DNA of 64,000 bases from Symbiodinium natans (GCA_905221605.1 CAJNDS010002342.1:279001-343000); one strand, 5' to 3'. Numbered from the stretch's first letter, positions 9,726 to 20,499 are shown. The notes: a model not told the origin generated them from the letters alone. Numbers and translations are program-made.

Positions 9726-11298
9726 CGAGGATGCGGCGATGGGCGGCAAAACCCTGCGGCCCAGGAATCGCCCCAGTGCTGAGCTCGGACGCGGGGGAGA
9801 AGCGTTCATGGCTCACGATGTTAAGGGTTTAGGGTTAAGGGTTTAGGGTTTAGGGTTTAGGGTTTAGGGTTTAGGGTTTAGGGTTACAGTTTAGGGTTTA
9901 GGGTTAGGGGTTTAAGATTTCTTGGGCTTAAGTATGGCCTCATCGAGCTACTTACACATGCAACCTCCTCCACAATGTATGAACCTAGATGCAAGCCCCT
10001 AAGCCCCCCAAAATCCTTCCCTTCTGGTCCCTTTTATGATTTTAGATTTTATACTGTAGTAACCTCCCAAAACCCTGTTCTAATTATTCAGGCCCCTAAA
10101 CCCTAAACCCTAACCTAAACCCTCAACCCTCAACCCTCAACCCTCAACCCTAAACCCTAAACCCAAATTAAGGCCCCTATATCAACCCCCTTGCTCCGTA
10201 GGGTTTAGGGTTTGGGGTTTAGGGGGGTTGCAAGATCTGGGCAAAGGGCCTTAGCAGGCTCCTGATGCTCTCGACATGATATTGAACTTGCACTCACGGA
10301 GAGGGCTCTTCCGTTTCTCAGCACGGGACCCTGAAATCAAGGATCAAGACCAAAGGTCAAGCCCTTCAACCCTTACAAGACTCAGGTGGGGTTTGACGAT
10401 ATTAGGGGGTGCCTTATTGGGTCCTTATTTTTGTACGGGGATCCTACTATTTGAGGTTCTATATTCGGAGCCCCTATTTTCGAAAACCCCCCATGTTAAT
10501 TGCTTGACCCTCACCAGACGCCCAACATCCTAAATCCTAAGCCCCTAAACCCAGAAACCCTAAAGCCCCTAAACCCTACTGTTGACCCTATAGGAACCCT
10601 AGCCCAAGACCCTTAAACCCCTTAAAACCCTTAAGCCCTAAACCCTAAACCCTAAACCCTAAACCCCCAAGACGCCCGGACATGCAGAGGTGCTTCGCCA
10701 CCCCGCCGAGTCACCGTACCATTGGTTGGGGCTCCTGGAGGGACTTCGGACCTGGGGATGTTTAGGGTTTAGGGTTTAGGGTTTAGGGTTTAGGGTTTGG
10801 GGTTATCCAGAGGTTAGTTAGGCTAAATCAGGGTGTTTGGGGTATTTCGGGCCCTTATGGGTATTTCTGGTTTGGGTTTTGCTAGGGCTAGCGTTCGCTA
10901 CTGCAGGCACATGTAGGGCTTCGGGGTTATCAGGGTCTTGGGGCGCCCTAACCCAGAAGTCTAAAAGCCTACATGACCCTTCAGCACAAGACTCAAAATT
11001 TCTGGGAACCTGTTAAGGCGAAGTTGGCAGGTCGAAGAGGGTGGGGGCCTCGGCCATGTAAGTGAGGCGACTGGTTGGGGAGTTGAACTAGGCCCTATAC
11101 AAGCCCCTAACAAGCCCTGAACCCAAAAGTCCCTAAACCCTAAACCCTAAACCCTAAACCCTAAACCCTAAACCCTAAACCCTAAACCCCGGAAGGTGTT
11201 GGCGAGCCAGCCCTCCAAGTGTCAGCTGGCCGGCGGCGAGGGCTACGCGGCCGGCCGGCGCTCGGCGCATCGGCCGCCGAGGAAGGACGGCCCCAGGG
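9726..11298 (+). CDS. Three phase-consistent exons, unrecognised protein
   Basis: Exons 9726-9819 (EDAAMGGKTLRPRNRPSAEL...), 10688-10759 (RCFATPPSHRTIGWGSWRDF...) and 11196-11298 (VLASQPSKCQLAGGEGYAAG...). The first two end in phase 0 and the next starts in phase 0. Donors are GTTAAG, GTTTAG and GTTTAG; the introns are telomere-type arrays plus family B and C elements. The first exon is open in another frame too. Confidence 0.4.
9826..9912 (+). repeat. TTTAGGG array
   Basis: About eleven units, in intron position after the exon ending at 9819. Confidence 0.95.
9995..10097 (+). mobile_element. Family B element, degraded left end
   Basis: Shares CTTCTGGTCCCTTTTA and the right terminus CTAATTATTCAGGCCCCT with other B copies; the left terminal repeat is not clear. 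Confidence 0.5.
10387..10492 (+). mobile_element. Family C inverted-repeat element
   Basis: Starts GGGGTTTGACGATATTAGGG and ends CGAAAACCCCCC. It shares GGGATCCTACTATTTG with other C copies. Confidence 0.6.
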
Positions 11299-11342
11299 GT
11301 TTAGGGGTTTAGGGTTTGGTTTAGGGTTTACTGGGGGTCCAA

Positions 11343-11978
11343 CTTCCGTATTATCTCTTGGAGATTTTGGACGATTCCGTAGAAAGAGATCTCAGTGCGG
11401 AGTATTACAGACAACAGAAAAAGAAGACGTCTACTACACCAACCCAGATGTACCCCGGCAAAATCATGCCACCGCTTGTGAAGAACGAGCCTGGCATAAA
11501 GCCAGACCCAGTCGGCCAAGCTGCCTTTTGGCAAAGTGATGCCACAGCCTGTGAAGAAGGAGGCTTGCGTGCTGCCAGATGCAGCTTCTTTGCCTTCAGG
11601 CTTGGCCCAGCCGGTTGGGAATCCCGACAAGCCTCTTGTTTCGTTCCCTACGGAACAGGAGGTCAAATCAGAAAGCTCTCTGGAGGTGGTAGCCGTCGCC
11701 AAGACGAAGAAGAGGGCGAAGAGAAGATGCAGACGAAAGGGCTCAGAGAAGCAGTTCGAACTGCCCCGTTTCCCAGGAAAGAACAACTTGCCTGGGCCCA
11801 CATCGCGATGCCCCACGTGCAAGAGACCGGTGGAACTGTTTTTCTCGCGCAGAACTTCGAAGTGGCTCATCTGCTTTGGTGCACTCGCAGAATCGACGGA
11901 AAGTACTGCACCTTCCACAAGTACTGGCCTGACAACAACCACTTGCTCTGGCACTACTTAGATTTCAGCGACTCCTAG
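11343..11978 (+). pseudogene. Basic Cys-containing protein, frame broken twice
   Basis: Three frames carry coding-like sequence in succession. Frame one holds YYRQQKKKTSTTPTQ and GKIMPPLVKNE. Frame two begins GKVMPQPVKKE, a near copy of that motif, and goes on to KTKKRAKRRCRRKG and CPTCKRPVELFFSRR. The last frame gives CTRRIDGKYCTFHKYWPDN and a stop (TAG at 11976-11978). The first switch is at TTTT near 11525-11528, one base too many; the second is near 11870-11890. The Cys pairs could bind zinc. Either a pseudogene or single-base assembly errors. Confidence 0.45.
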
Positions 11979-12169
11979 CAGCTCAGCAGTAGTTTTATTC
12001 TTGCCTAAAGTCTATTTTAGGGTTTAGGGTTTAGGATTTAGGGTTTAGGGTTTAATTCTTTATCGGGCTGACTTGAGCAGGTTTAGGTCTAACGGTAGGG
12101 TTTAGGGTTCAGGCTCTAACCCTGAGAGGGATAGCTCGCTCTTCTGGAAACCCTGCGTAGCCCTCACTT
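11979..12169. other. No gene; short TTTAGGG runs
   Basis: Follows the stop at 11978. Holds a few TTTAGGG units and otherwise unremarkable sequence. Confidence 0.4.
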
Positions 12170-12535
12170 TATTACTATCATTACAATTATCATCATTGCT
12201 ATTAGTATTGTTACTACCAACATTATCATTCTTATCATTATCATTAATTTCATTATTTCTATGGTGTATTTATTTATTTGTTTATTTATTATTTAATAAG
12301 TTTATTATTTATTATTTGTTTTTTATTACTTAGTAATTTTTATTTTTTTTTATTTATTATTTCTTATTTATTGTTTATTGCTTATTATTTATGATTTATT
12401 ATTTATTATTTAGTAGTTATTATTTATTAGTTATTGTTTATTATTTATTATTTATTATTAACTTTTTAATTATTATTTATTTATTATTTATTACATTATT
12501 GATTATGTACTGATCATGATGATGATGATGATTTA
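12170..12535. repeat. AT-rich TTATTATTT low-complexity block
   Basis: Dense TTATT/TTTATTA repetition, ending in a short GATGAT run. No coding signal. Confidence 0.9.
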
Positions 12536-13458
12536 TTGATATAAATTTTCCGCTGTAGCTCGCACTTTTGCTAAGGTAGACATGGCGCATGTGTGTGTGT
12601 GTGCGTGTGGGGAGGCCACCTCGAGAGGCACGCAAAGACCATCGTGCAATCGAGGCGCGGGGATTGAGCGCATTGAGATCTTAGGGTTAGGGTTTGGGGC
12701 AGAGCGATTCTTGGGGGCCAAGGGTTTAGGGTTTTTTGGTGTTTAGGGTTTGCGGATGAGGTTTTGGGCTTTCGAGTTTCGCGCTGATAGTTTAGCATCG
12801 TAGGTTCAGAGCTTCAGGGTTTTGGGGATGTATGTGTTGTCTGTCACCGGACCCTTCACACCAGGCACGCACGAGGGTTTTGCATCCTCTTGGCCCCCAT
12901 AAGCCCGGAATGCCTACAAACTTAGGAGGCTTCGCAGGTTGTTGTTTTCTTTGGCCTTTGGTCATCACAGGCCCCCTTTAGAATGCCCAGCAAGCAAGAG
13001 AAAGACCCCAGAGATAAACCCTAATTAAACCCTAAACCCTAAATGCCACACCCTAAACCTTTAACCCAAAACCCTATAAACCCCAGATACCCTTTAAACT
13101 TTAAACCCCATAAAGCCCTAAGCCCCAAATTTGTGACCCCAAAGGCCTGGTGCCGGGTCATGGCGACGAGGAAGAGAGGTGCTAGGGGTGCTGTGGGGCT
13201 GAGGGCGTTGAGGGTAGTTACATGGTTCCTTAGTGTGGGCCCTTAAAAGGGTACCCCTTATACACCCTATACAAATCAAGGGCCCATACGTCAGAATACT
13301 TTACAGGAGGTTAAGGACCATACTAACTGCCCTTTAATGGGGTGTTGAGAGTTAGGGTACAAGGCTTAAGGCTAGTGCTTCCGGAGCTTAGGGGTTTAGG
13401 GTTGACGGGTTACGGCTTATTCCCTAAACCCTACACCCTAAACCCTAACTGTGACTCA
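12536..13458. other. No secure gene
   Basis: Short TTTAGGG/CCCTAAA runs and a (GT)n run near 12590. Frames here lack splice support. Confidence 0.35.
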
Positions 13459-13541
13459 GCTGCCGAGCACCTTTATGAGGGTCAGAGGGTTGGTCAACGG
13501 AGCGAGCATCGGTGCCGCTTCAGACACGCCCAATGACACCA
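13459..13541 (+). CDS. Possible internal exon
   Basis: After ACTCAG the frame reads LPSTFMRVRGLVNGASIGAA and on to NDTR, with donor GTCATG. A second frame is also open. Confidence 0.3.
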
Positions 13542-13958
13542 GGTCATGTACACACATTTATGGCTTGTTCATATGTATATATATATATATACATGTATAC
13601 TATAATATTTATAAATGCACACATGCCTACACATGTTGGAATGTACCGTTGCGCCGTGTGTTTTTCAAGCCAGCTTAACTTGAGGATTTGGGGTTCCGGG
13701 GTTTTTGGCCCTTGGGCTTCCAGGGCTTGCGGGCGTGGGGCTTGGAATTTACAGTCAAGGGATGAAGACTCCTGCCCCTAAGGTTGTACCCCCTAAGGTT
13801 CCCCTTAATATACTCCCAACATGGCCCTTATATTCCCTGAAACTTAGGGATCCTGAAGATGAGGGCCCCCAAAACCCAAGGGTCGAAGCTTAAGGGTCCC
13901 AAGCTAGAGAATCCCTATAGATCCCTAAACCCTAAACCCTAAACCCTATACCCAAAAG

Positions 13959-14538
13959 GCTCCTTGCGGAGATCGCCTCACTCAGCTCGCAGCTGGAAGA
14001 GCTGCAGCAGCGGGCTGCGCAGTCGCCGGGGGCCAAAAAGGCCGCCACCCCGGGGCGCAGGGTTTAGGGTTTAGGGTTTAGGGTTTAGGGTTTAGGGTTT
14101 AGGGTGCAGGAGTTGAGGATCATGGACGAGCGTTGCTGCCGCCGCAATTGCTACGCTTCTTCCTGGTGAGTTTGACTATGATTATGACTATGATTGTGAT
14201 TATGATGATTTTAATACGATTATTAAGTTTCTTACTATTATGCTTATGATGATTACTGTTACGATTACTGTTACTACTGCTGTGCTACTTCTAGTTCGAC
14301 GACTACGACCACCACTGCTACTAATGTGAAGACCATGGGCTCGAGTCTGGTCAAGGGCCGGCGTGACAAATACGAAGGCTTGTGACTTGGAAGCCTCGTA
14401 GACCTTGACCAGAAAGACAAGAGGGTTTAGGGTTGAGGGTTTAGGTTTCTTAGGGTTTTAGGCTTTTAGGTGTTAGATTCCATGAGAGTTTGACAGCTCT
14501 GGCATCGACTCGTCCATCCGCCTCGGCTCAGCCTGGAT
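13959..14538 (+). CDS. Exons of a coiled-coil protein, split by a pure TTTAGGG intron
   Basis: Exon 13959-14061 reads LLAEIASLSSQLEELQQRAA, a heptad-rich coiled coil, then GAKKAATPGRR. Exon 14110-14165 follows in phase (ELRIMDERCCRRNCYASS) with donor GTGAGT. Exon 14497-14538 (SGIDSSIRLGSAW) also fits in phase. The 48-base intron 14062-14109 is only TTTAGGG units and TGCAG. Other exons may lie between 14165 and 14497. Confidence 0.6.
14062..14109 (+). other. Intron consisting of TTTAGGG repeats
   Basis: GTTTAGGG repeated about six times and then TGCAG; GT donor and AG acceptor. Flanking exons stay in frame. Confidence 0.65.
14172..14325 (+). repeat. Degenerate TATGAT/TTACTG trinucleotide-rich block
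   Basis: Imperfect TATGAT, GATTAT and ACTACGAC repeats in an intronic position. Confidence 0.7.
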
Positions 14539-14943
14539 GTAGGTGTGGACACGCCACTTAGGATTTCTGTGGTCTCGGGCTGAGGTTTCTAAACCAATAT
14601 AACCAATCATGCAAGTGCACGTAAAGAGTTTCCATCTATACAGCGTATGCATTTAGGGGCCAAGGTTTCTTTGATCACTGACCGTGACCTCTCTGACGTA
14701 TTCTCTAATTCTCTACAAGCAGCAACGACTACTCTCCCGAAGCCCTTACAAAGCCCTTAGAAAAACCTTAAAGCTCTAGACTTGAACACGCTTCATGCAG
14801 GGCTCTGCCTCTCCTGGGTGTCAGTCTGCATGCCCTTGGGACTTTTTCTCTTTTCCCTTATTGGGTTTAGGAGGATCATATCTAGGAATCTTTTTCAGAG
14901 TGTCTTCACAAGATCCTCTGGGCCATCCTGGCTACGAGGCCAG

Positions 14944-15041
14944 TTTCCCCTGGTAGCCGATAACAGCCACAAGCCCGTGACGGGCGGCGCGCCTGGTGTC
15001 CGCACGCCGTTGCCGCCCCTCGCCATGGAGGCCGAAGCCGG
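14944..15041 (+). CDS. Internal exon, unrecognised protein
   Basis: After GGCCAG the frame reads FPLVADNSHKPVTGGAPGVR and on to PLAMEAEAG. The donor is probably GC (GCTTTGGGG) at 15042, leading into TTTAGGG repeats. Confidence 0.5.
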
Positions 15042-15200
15042 GCTTTGGGGTTTAGGGTTTAGGGTTGAGGGTTGAGGGTTGATTAGGGTTTAGGGTTTAG
15101 GGTTTGGGGTTCAGGGGTTTGGGGTTTAGGGTTTAGGGTTTAGGGTTGTAGGGTTTAGGGTTTAGGGTTTAGGGTTTGGGGTTTAGGGTTTGGGGTTGCG
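15042..15200 (+). repeat. TTTAGGG/TTTGGGG mixed array
   Basis: About twenty loosely arranged units with GGTTGA variants. Confidence 0.9.
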
Positions 15201-15771
15201 GGGTCTATGTGGGGTTGAGGTTCCCGGGCTCAGGTTGTAACCCTCTCAGTCTCATGTAAGGCTGTTGAAGCACACATTAAACCCCTGAGCCCTTAAATCC
15301 CAACCCCAAAGCCCCAAAACCCCACAACCCAAACCCAAAATCCCAAACCCCAAACCCCAAGCCCTAGACCCTAAACCGTGCGCGGCCCCTATGTCGGCCT
15401 TGTGCTATGACCGCGTTGATGCTGAGAGTGGCAAGCCTGAGCCCTGAAGTTCCCAAGAGGCAGGGCCTAGGGCTTATAGGGTTTGGGTTTAGTTTAGGGT
15501 TTAGGGTTTCGGGTTTAGGGTTTAGGGTTTAGAGTTTAGGGTTTCGGGCCCAAGGTAGACTCACAACTTTCAGCCCTCAAGGAAGCTACCCTACAACCCT
15601 TTGACCCTGCCCTCAAGCAGCAGCCAAGTCAAACTTAAGGCCCCCTAACCCTAAGCGTAAACCCTCGAACCCTAAACCCTGAGCCCTAAACCCTAAGCCC
15701 TAAACCCTAAACCCTTAACCCTTAACCCTTATAAGCCCTAAAGCTCGAACGAGCTGACGTTGTTGGCGCAG

Positions 15772-15828
15772 GCGGGGCCTCCCTGTAGCTCACTACCGGC
15801 ACCCCCTACAGAGGCTTGGGCAGCCGGG
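15772..15828 (+). CDS. Short internal exon
   Basis: After GGCGCAG: AGPPCSSLPAPPTEAWAAG, then donor GTTTAGGG. A second frame (RGLPVAHYRHPLQRLGQPG) would be in phase with the exon ending at 15041. Confidence 0.4.
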
Positions 15829-16333
15829 GTTTAGGGCTTTAGGGTTTCATTTAGGCTTTAGGGTTTAGGGTTTAGGATTTAGGGTTTAGGGTTTAGGATT
15901 TTGTTTTAGGGTTGCAAGGCGATCTTGGGAGGTTAGGGGGCCGAGGATACGCTCGTCGGCAGTCTTCCTTGAAAAGTCGCGGAGAGATTAGAAGATTCGA
16001 GGTTTGGTTTCTTTGGTTTGTTGAGTTTAGGGCTTCTGAGGGCTGAGGGGTCTGTGAGCTTAGGGTGAGGCTAGGGTTCAGGGGATTCCAGCAGAACGAG
16101 GTGTTCAGGCTCCACATGTTTGGGGTTGTGGGTTTCCAAACCTGAGAGGTGCTTTACTCTTACCCCTTTTTCGATAGGGCCAGCTGAGAAACTCCAGCCA
16201 AAAAAAGAACCAACGCTTGTTCTTCTTAGCTTGCAGGTGTGTACGGGGCACACAGTCTTTGAGTGCCCCAGTGGGTGACTTGCGAGCCTCTGTGCTACAG
16301 AAACCCTGAGCGCGAGACCGCCTAGAAACTAAT

Positions 16334-16431
16334 ATAGGGGTCGGAAAAATTACTAATAGTAGTCCCTTCTGGTCCCTTCATAAGTATACAGTACTATAAT
16401 AACCACCCTATTCAAATTAATAGGGCCCTAT
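16334..16431 (+). mobile_element. Family B inverted-repeat element
   Basis: ATAGGGGTCGGAAAAATTAC ... TTAATAGGGCCCTA; interior AGTCCCTTCTGGTCCCTT shared with other B copies. Confidence 0.7.
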
Positions 16432-16459
16432 AATTAGATCCTAAACCTCCCTGACGAAG

Positions 16460-16521
16460 GCGCTGACGCCGCGAACGCCCGTCAGGCCTTGACGGCTTTG
16501 GGGGGTGCGAAACGAGAGAAG
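16460..16521 (+). CDS. Short internal exon with possible GA donor
   Basis: After GACGAAG: ADAANARQALTALGGAKREK, then GAGTAG. A family B element lies just upstream in the intron. Confidence 0.4.
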
Positions 16522-16548
16522 GAGTAGGTTTTCTTGGGACTAAGACTC

Positions 16549-16569
16549 CTAAACCCTAAACCCTAAACC

Positions 16570-16643
<74 letters not shown>

Positions 16644-16646
16644 AAC

Positions 16647-16713
<67 letters not shown>

Positions 16714-16808
16714 ACCCTAAACCCTAAACCCTAAACCCTAAACCCTAAACCCTAAACCCTAAACCCTAAACCCTAAACCCTAAACCCTAAACCCTAAACC
16801 CTAAACCC
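16549..16808 (-). repeat. CCCTCAA block followed by CCCTAAA block
   Basis: About twenty-two CCCTCAA units, one altered, switch abruptly to about thirteen CCCTAAA units. Confidence 0.95.
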
Positions 16809-17194
16809 AACCAAAGTACTCCATTCCAAAGAATGCTGGAGCTTCAGAGTCTGTTCTCTAAATCCTCTTGAGCCCGTTTAGAGATGCCCTGCCAGAGCAC
16901 TGATGCTGATGCTTTGGTCTGGGTTGTAAGGCATCAGTTAACCCTAAGCCCTAAACCCTCACCCTATCACCCTCATTTGGGGTGTTTTTGGAGGTAAACT
17001 TTCCGTCTCAAGGGGGGGTCGGAGTTTGAGGCAAGGGGGGGTCTCAGAAGACTATTTTGCCTTAGGCTGTGAAAAGGTCGCGGGGGCGGCCCTTCATCAG
17101 AATTGAACCCTGAACCCTAAACCCTAAACCTAAACCCTAAACCCTATACCCTCCCGAGGGCCCTGCACCCGGCCAATCCCTTGGATCTTCACAG

Positions 17195-17242
17195 GGGTGA
17201 GGGAGCTTGCAGACAAGTCCAAAGCCTCCACCCTCTGTTCGG
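17195..17242 (+). CDS. Possible short exon
   Basis: After CACAG: VRELADKSKASTLCS, with a possible GA donor before CCCTAAA repeats. Confidence 0.3.
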
Positions 17243-17308
17243 GACACCCTAAACCCTAAACCCTAAATCCTAAACCCTAAACCCTAAGCCCTAAACCCTA
17301 AACCCCAG

Positions 17309-17360
17309 TACGGGCGAGCGCTTGAGAAAGCGCTGCTGATGTGCTGTGCAAGCTTCATGG
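17309..17360 (+). CDS. Short internal exon
   Basis: After CCCCAG: YGRALEKALLMCCASFM, donor GTTTGG at 17361. Confidence 0.45.
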
Positions 17361-17569
17361 GTTTGGGGGCAGGAAAAGCTGCCTCAAGGACCTGGAGTCA
17401 TCCTGTGTTAGGTTAGCCTAGGAGTTCTAGAAGGGTCGTCGCAGTGAGAACTACTACAAACAAGAAGGTTTAGGGATCCCCCACAAGGAGCCCCCCCGCA
17501 CCCTTTTGAGGAATCCGACTCTCCAAGTCCCTCATTGCAAGAACCCTTAAAAAAACACCTACGAAACAA

Positions 17570-17657
17570 CCCTAAACCCCAAACCCCAAACCCCAAACCC
17601 CAAAGCCTAAACCCCAAACCCTAAACCCTAAACCCTAAACCCTAAACCCTAAACCCT
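17570..17657 (-). repeat. CCCCAAA/CCCTAAA array
   Basis: Four CCCCAAA units followed by CCCTAAA units. Confidence 0.9.
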
Positions 17658-17707
17658 AGAACCAGCAGAACCAGCAAGACACTCCAAGAACGGAAGAATC
17701 TGCACAG

Positions 17708-17806
17708 GGTGCGGGCTCAGACCGAGCCTTCCTTTCGGAACCTCGAAGGCGGGTCGAAGCTACGGATTGCTTCCCCCTACAGGAAACTTGGAGTGGCTTG
17801 CTGTTT
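17708..17806 (+). CDS. Internal exon, 33 codons
   Basis: After GCACAG: GAGSDRAFLSEPRRRVEATD, then CFPLQETWSGLLF and donor GTAGGG. Phase 0 at both ends. Confidence 0.5.
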
Positions 17807-17812
17807 GTAGGG

Positions 17813-17932
17813 TTCAGGGTTTAGGGTTTAGGGTTTAGGGTTTAGGGTTTAGGGTTTAGGGTTTAGGGTTTAGGGTTTAGGGTTTAGGGTTTAGGGTTTA
17901 GGGTTTGGGGCTTGGGGCTTGGGGTTTGGGGT
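17813..17932 (+). repeat. TTTAGGG array
   Basis: About twelve perfect units, then TTGGGGC variants. Confidence 0.95.
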
Positions 17933-18247
17933 TTGGGGCTGTTTCGAAGGTAACTAAAGGGAGAGTCCCAGCACTTAAGCCATGTTCAACTTTCTGGAGT
18001 TTGCTGTAACGAACACTACACCCAGCCACTTTGCAACCCCCCGAAGGTTTTTCTCCGGCCGGACCGAGTTGAGTTTTGGGATGGGGAGGGGGGTTTTAGC
18101 ATTCTGAGGACGGGATTCGGGGGCTTAAGGGGCTTAGAGTTTTGGTGAGCTTGGGGCAGTTTCGGGGGGAGGGACTTCTTCCTTACCCTAAACCCTAAAC
18201 CCTAAACCCTAAACCCTAAACCCTAAACCCAAAACCTGGGGTTCAAG

Positions 18248-18292
18248 ATCGTGCACGACTTCATGGCTTGGGGTTCACAGAGCTTAGGGTGG
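18248..18292 (+). CDS. Short internal exon
   Basis: After TTCAAG: IVHDFMAWGSQSLGW, donor GTCTAG. Confidence 0.4.
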
Positions 18293-18391
18293 GTCTAGAC
18301 GGCGTAACCCTAAACCCTAAACCCTAAGCCCTAAACCCTAAACTCTAAACCCTAAACCCTAAACCCTCCCCCCAACTCCCAGCCTCACCAG

Positions 18392-18438
18392 GTTTCGCAG
18401 CCTCGCGCCTTCGGCTTTGTGCCAGGGGCCCATGCTGC
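18392..18438 (+). CDS. Short internal exon
   Basis: After TCACCAG: VSQPRAFGFVPGAHA, donor GTCTAGGG. Confidence 0.4.
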
Positions 18439-18555
18439 GTCTAGGGTTTAGGGTTTAGGCTTAGGGCTTGGGGCTTAGGGCTTAGAGCTTAGGGTTGGGT
18501 TTAGGGCTTCGGGCTTAGGGCCTAGGATTTAGGGCTTCGGGTTTAGGGTTACCAG

Positions 18556-18682
18556 GGCGAAGATTCTGCTAGCGACGCGCAAGCGCCATGGAAGTGCTAA
18601 ACCCAAACCGCCAAGTCCCAACAGCTCCAAACTCCCTTCCACAAGCTCAGCGGCAAGGCGTAGTCGCACGCCCTCAAGTGAA
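18556..18682 (+). CDS. Two short exons, frame ambiguous
   Basis: Exons 18556-18593 (after TACCAG; donor GTGCTA) and 18651-18682 (after GCTCAG; donor GTAAGC). In one frame they join in phase as KILLATRKRHG, T, ARRSRTPSSE; the first is also open as GEDSASDAQAPW. Confidence 0.35.
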
Positions 18683-19431
18683 GTAAGCTGCGCTCCGCTT
18701 CAGGTCATCCTCCTGGGGCTCAGGTTTGAACCTTGAAAGTTGTGGGTAAAAACAAGCCTTAACGAAACCCGAAGCAGGGTGGGAACTCCAACCGCTGCAG
18801 TCTTCTACAAGAACGTTTCATATTTTACTTTCTGGGTTTAAGAGGATACTATTTATCATATTTTTGTCAGAGGGGCTGAAGGGCCATCCTAGATTCAGGC
18901 CTCTACATGATGTTATCACGTATCTGGCATGAGCAGTTCCTCTCTCCTGAAGCCCTCGAGCCCTCGTGTTGCAAGGACCTGCAGCTGTGTGTACCCCTTC
19001 CTCCCTTTCTCTGCGGCTTAGGCTCCCCTACTCTTTTTAAATTTTTTCATGAAGCAAAACGGACGGCCTTTTGTCTTCCTTGTCTGCCGTAGCCCTTACC
19101 GCCCCAAAGTTCCGAAAGTCCTCCAAGGCTTCAAAAACCCAGAAAGTCCCTACACCAGGATTTGGGCTTACCAGAGCGGTTCAGGGTCTAGGGTTTAGGG
19201 TTCAGGGTTTAGGGTTTAGGGGTTAGGGTTTAGGGTTTAGGGTTTAGGACTTTCCCGCCCCCACCTTTCTTGGAGTCCTCGGTTCCTGACTTATGCGACC
19301 ACCAAATGCCAAAGAAGCCCAAGCCTGAACCCCTCTAAACCCTACATGGGTTTAGGGTTTAGGGTATAGGGTTTAGGGTTATAAACCCTAAACCCTAAAC
19401 ACCCCAAACACTGGGCATTCCCAATCCGAAG

Positions 19432-19493
19432 AGTCGGACTCGCCAGCCCAAGGAGATTGCTGAGCGTCGTGTCGCGCCCCTAGGTGTGCTCAG
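19432..19493 (+). CDS. Internal exon
   Basis: After CCGAAG: SRTRQPKEIAERRVAPLGVL, donor GTTTGG into a long TTTAGGG array. Confidence 0.45.
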
Positions 19494-19496
19494 GTT

Positions 19497-19645
19497 TGGG
19501 GTTTAGGGTTTAGGGTTAGGGTTTAGGGTTTAGGGTTTAGGGTTTAGGGTTTAGGGTTTAGGGTTTAGGGTTTAGGGTTTAGGGTTTAGGGTTTAGGGTT
19601 TAGGGTTCAGGGTTCAGGGTTCAGGGTTTAGGGTTTAGGGTTAGA
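19497..19645 (+). repeat. TTTAGGG array
   Basis: About twenty units, three of them TTCAGGG. Confidence 0.95.
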
Positions 19646-19662
19646 TCGCAGATCTCCTGCAG

Positions 19663-19697
19663 GTGACTGGAAGAGCAAAGCTGGAAATGCCTACGCC
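19663..19697 (+). CDS. Short internal exon
   Basis: After CCTGCAG: DWKSKAGNAYA, donor GTAAAC. Confidence 0.4.
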
Positions 19698-19784
19698 GTA
19701 AACCCCTCATCCCGCCCCGGTCAAATCTCAGCTGCCAGGGCCCCCCTTAGCTTTCAGCTGAAAGTTAGAGGTTAGGAAGCCACT

Positions 19785-19893
19785 CCCAGAGACTCCAAAA
19801 CCCCTCTTAATTAAGGAATATACCTTAAATCATAGTCGGAACCCTAATAAGATTTCCGGTATCTTCCTTAGTTGAGGGGTTTTGGAGTCTCTA
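19785..19893 (+). mobile_element. Family A inverted-repeat element
   Basis: CCCAGAGACTCCAAAACCCC at the left and GGGGTTTTGGAGTCTCT at the right; the inner part is TTAATTAAGGAATATACCTT. About 108 bp. Other copies at 61992 and 63295. Confidence 0.8.
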
Positions 19894-20012
19894 GTTACCG
19901 GCGAATTGCTACATTCTGGCATGTCCCAGTTTCCCCCTCACAATACTGAGCAGAAGCAAAGTAGTGTGGCTATCAGACGGCAAAGGTGCTTCTCACAATG
20001 ACATACCAGGAT

Positions 20013-20086
20013 GGGCTATGAGGCCTTAAAATCCCCATAATGAACCCTATCAAGGGCCTTTTAAGAGATTATAGGGTACAATAGCC
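20013..20086 (+). mobile_element. Small inverted-repeat element
   Basis: GGGCTATGAGGCCTTAAAAT ... ATTATAGGGTACAATAGCCC: imperfect terminal inverted repeats about 70 bp apart. Confidence 0.45.
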
Positions 20087-20221
20087 CCTCTTGGTAGGGT
20101 TAGGCATTGCAGCTCAGGGTTTCAAGAAATTGGGCTTGCAGGGGCGTGAAACCCTATGCCTGAAACCCTAACCCTGAACCATACCCCCCCCCCGTAGATG
20201 CCCCGGGGCAACGAACATATA

Positions 20222-20312
20222 CCTCTATATATACATATATATATGTGCAGAATATATGTACATACATACATAGATACATACATACATACATACATACATA
20301 CATACATACATG
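20222..20312. repeat. TATA/TACA microsatellite
   Basis: (TA)n-rich stretch passing into about twelve tandem CATA units. Confidence 0.9.
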
Positions 20313-20415
20313 CACGCATCTAGGAAAAAATGCGGGAACCCTGCATTGGTGCAAGCCCTAGGGGCCCTAAGGGGTGCGAATTTTGGGGTCCCCTTGTGAT
20401 CCTCAAGCCGAAGAG

Positions 20416-20481
20416 CCGAAGAGCCCGGCCAAGGTGGTTCGCTATGGGATTCGCCATCTTCGGGAAGAGCTGGTGCCAGAG
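20416..20481 (+). CDS. Internal exon
   Basis: PKSPAKVVRYGIRHLREELV followed by PE, then donor GTTTGG. The acceptor is one of two AGs in CGAAGAG. Confidence 0.5.
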
Positions 20482-20499
20482 GTTTGGGCTTAGGGTTTA

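Noticed and set aside
16549-16808. CRISPR array
   Set aside because: Seven-base tandem units without unique spacers; a telomere-type repeat in eukaryotic DNA.
20122-20354. Minus-strand frames rich in Met-Tyr-Val-Cys
   Set aside because: Products of the CATA/TA microsatellite.
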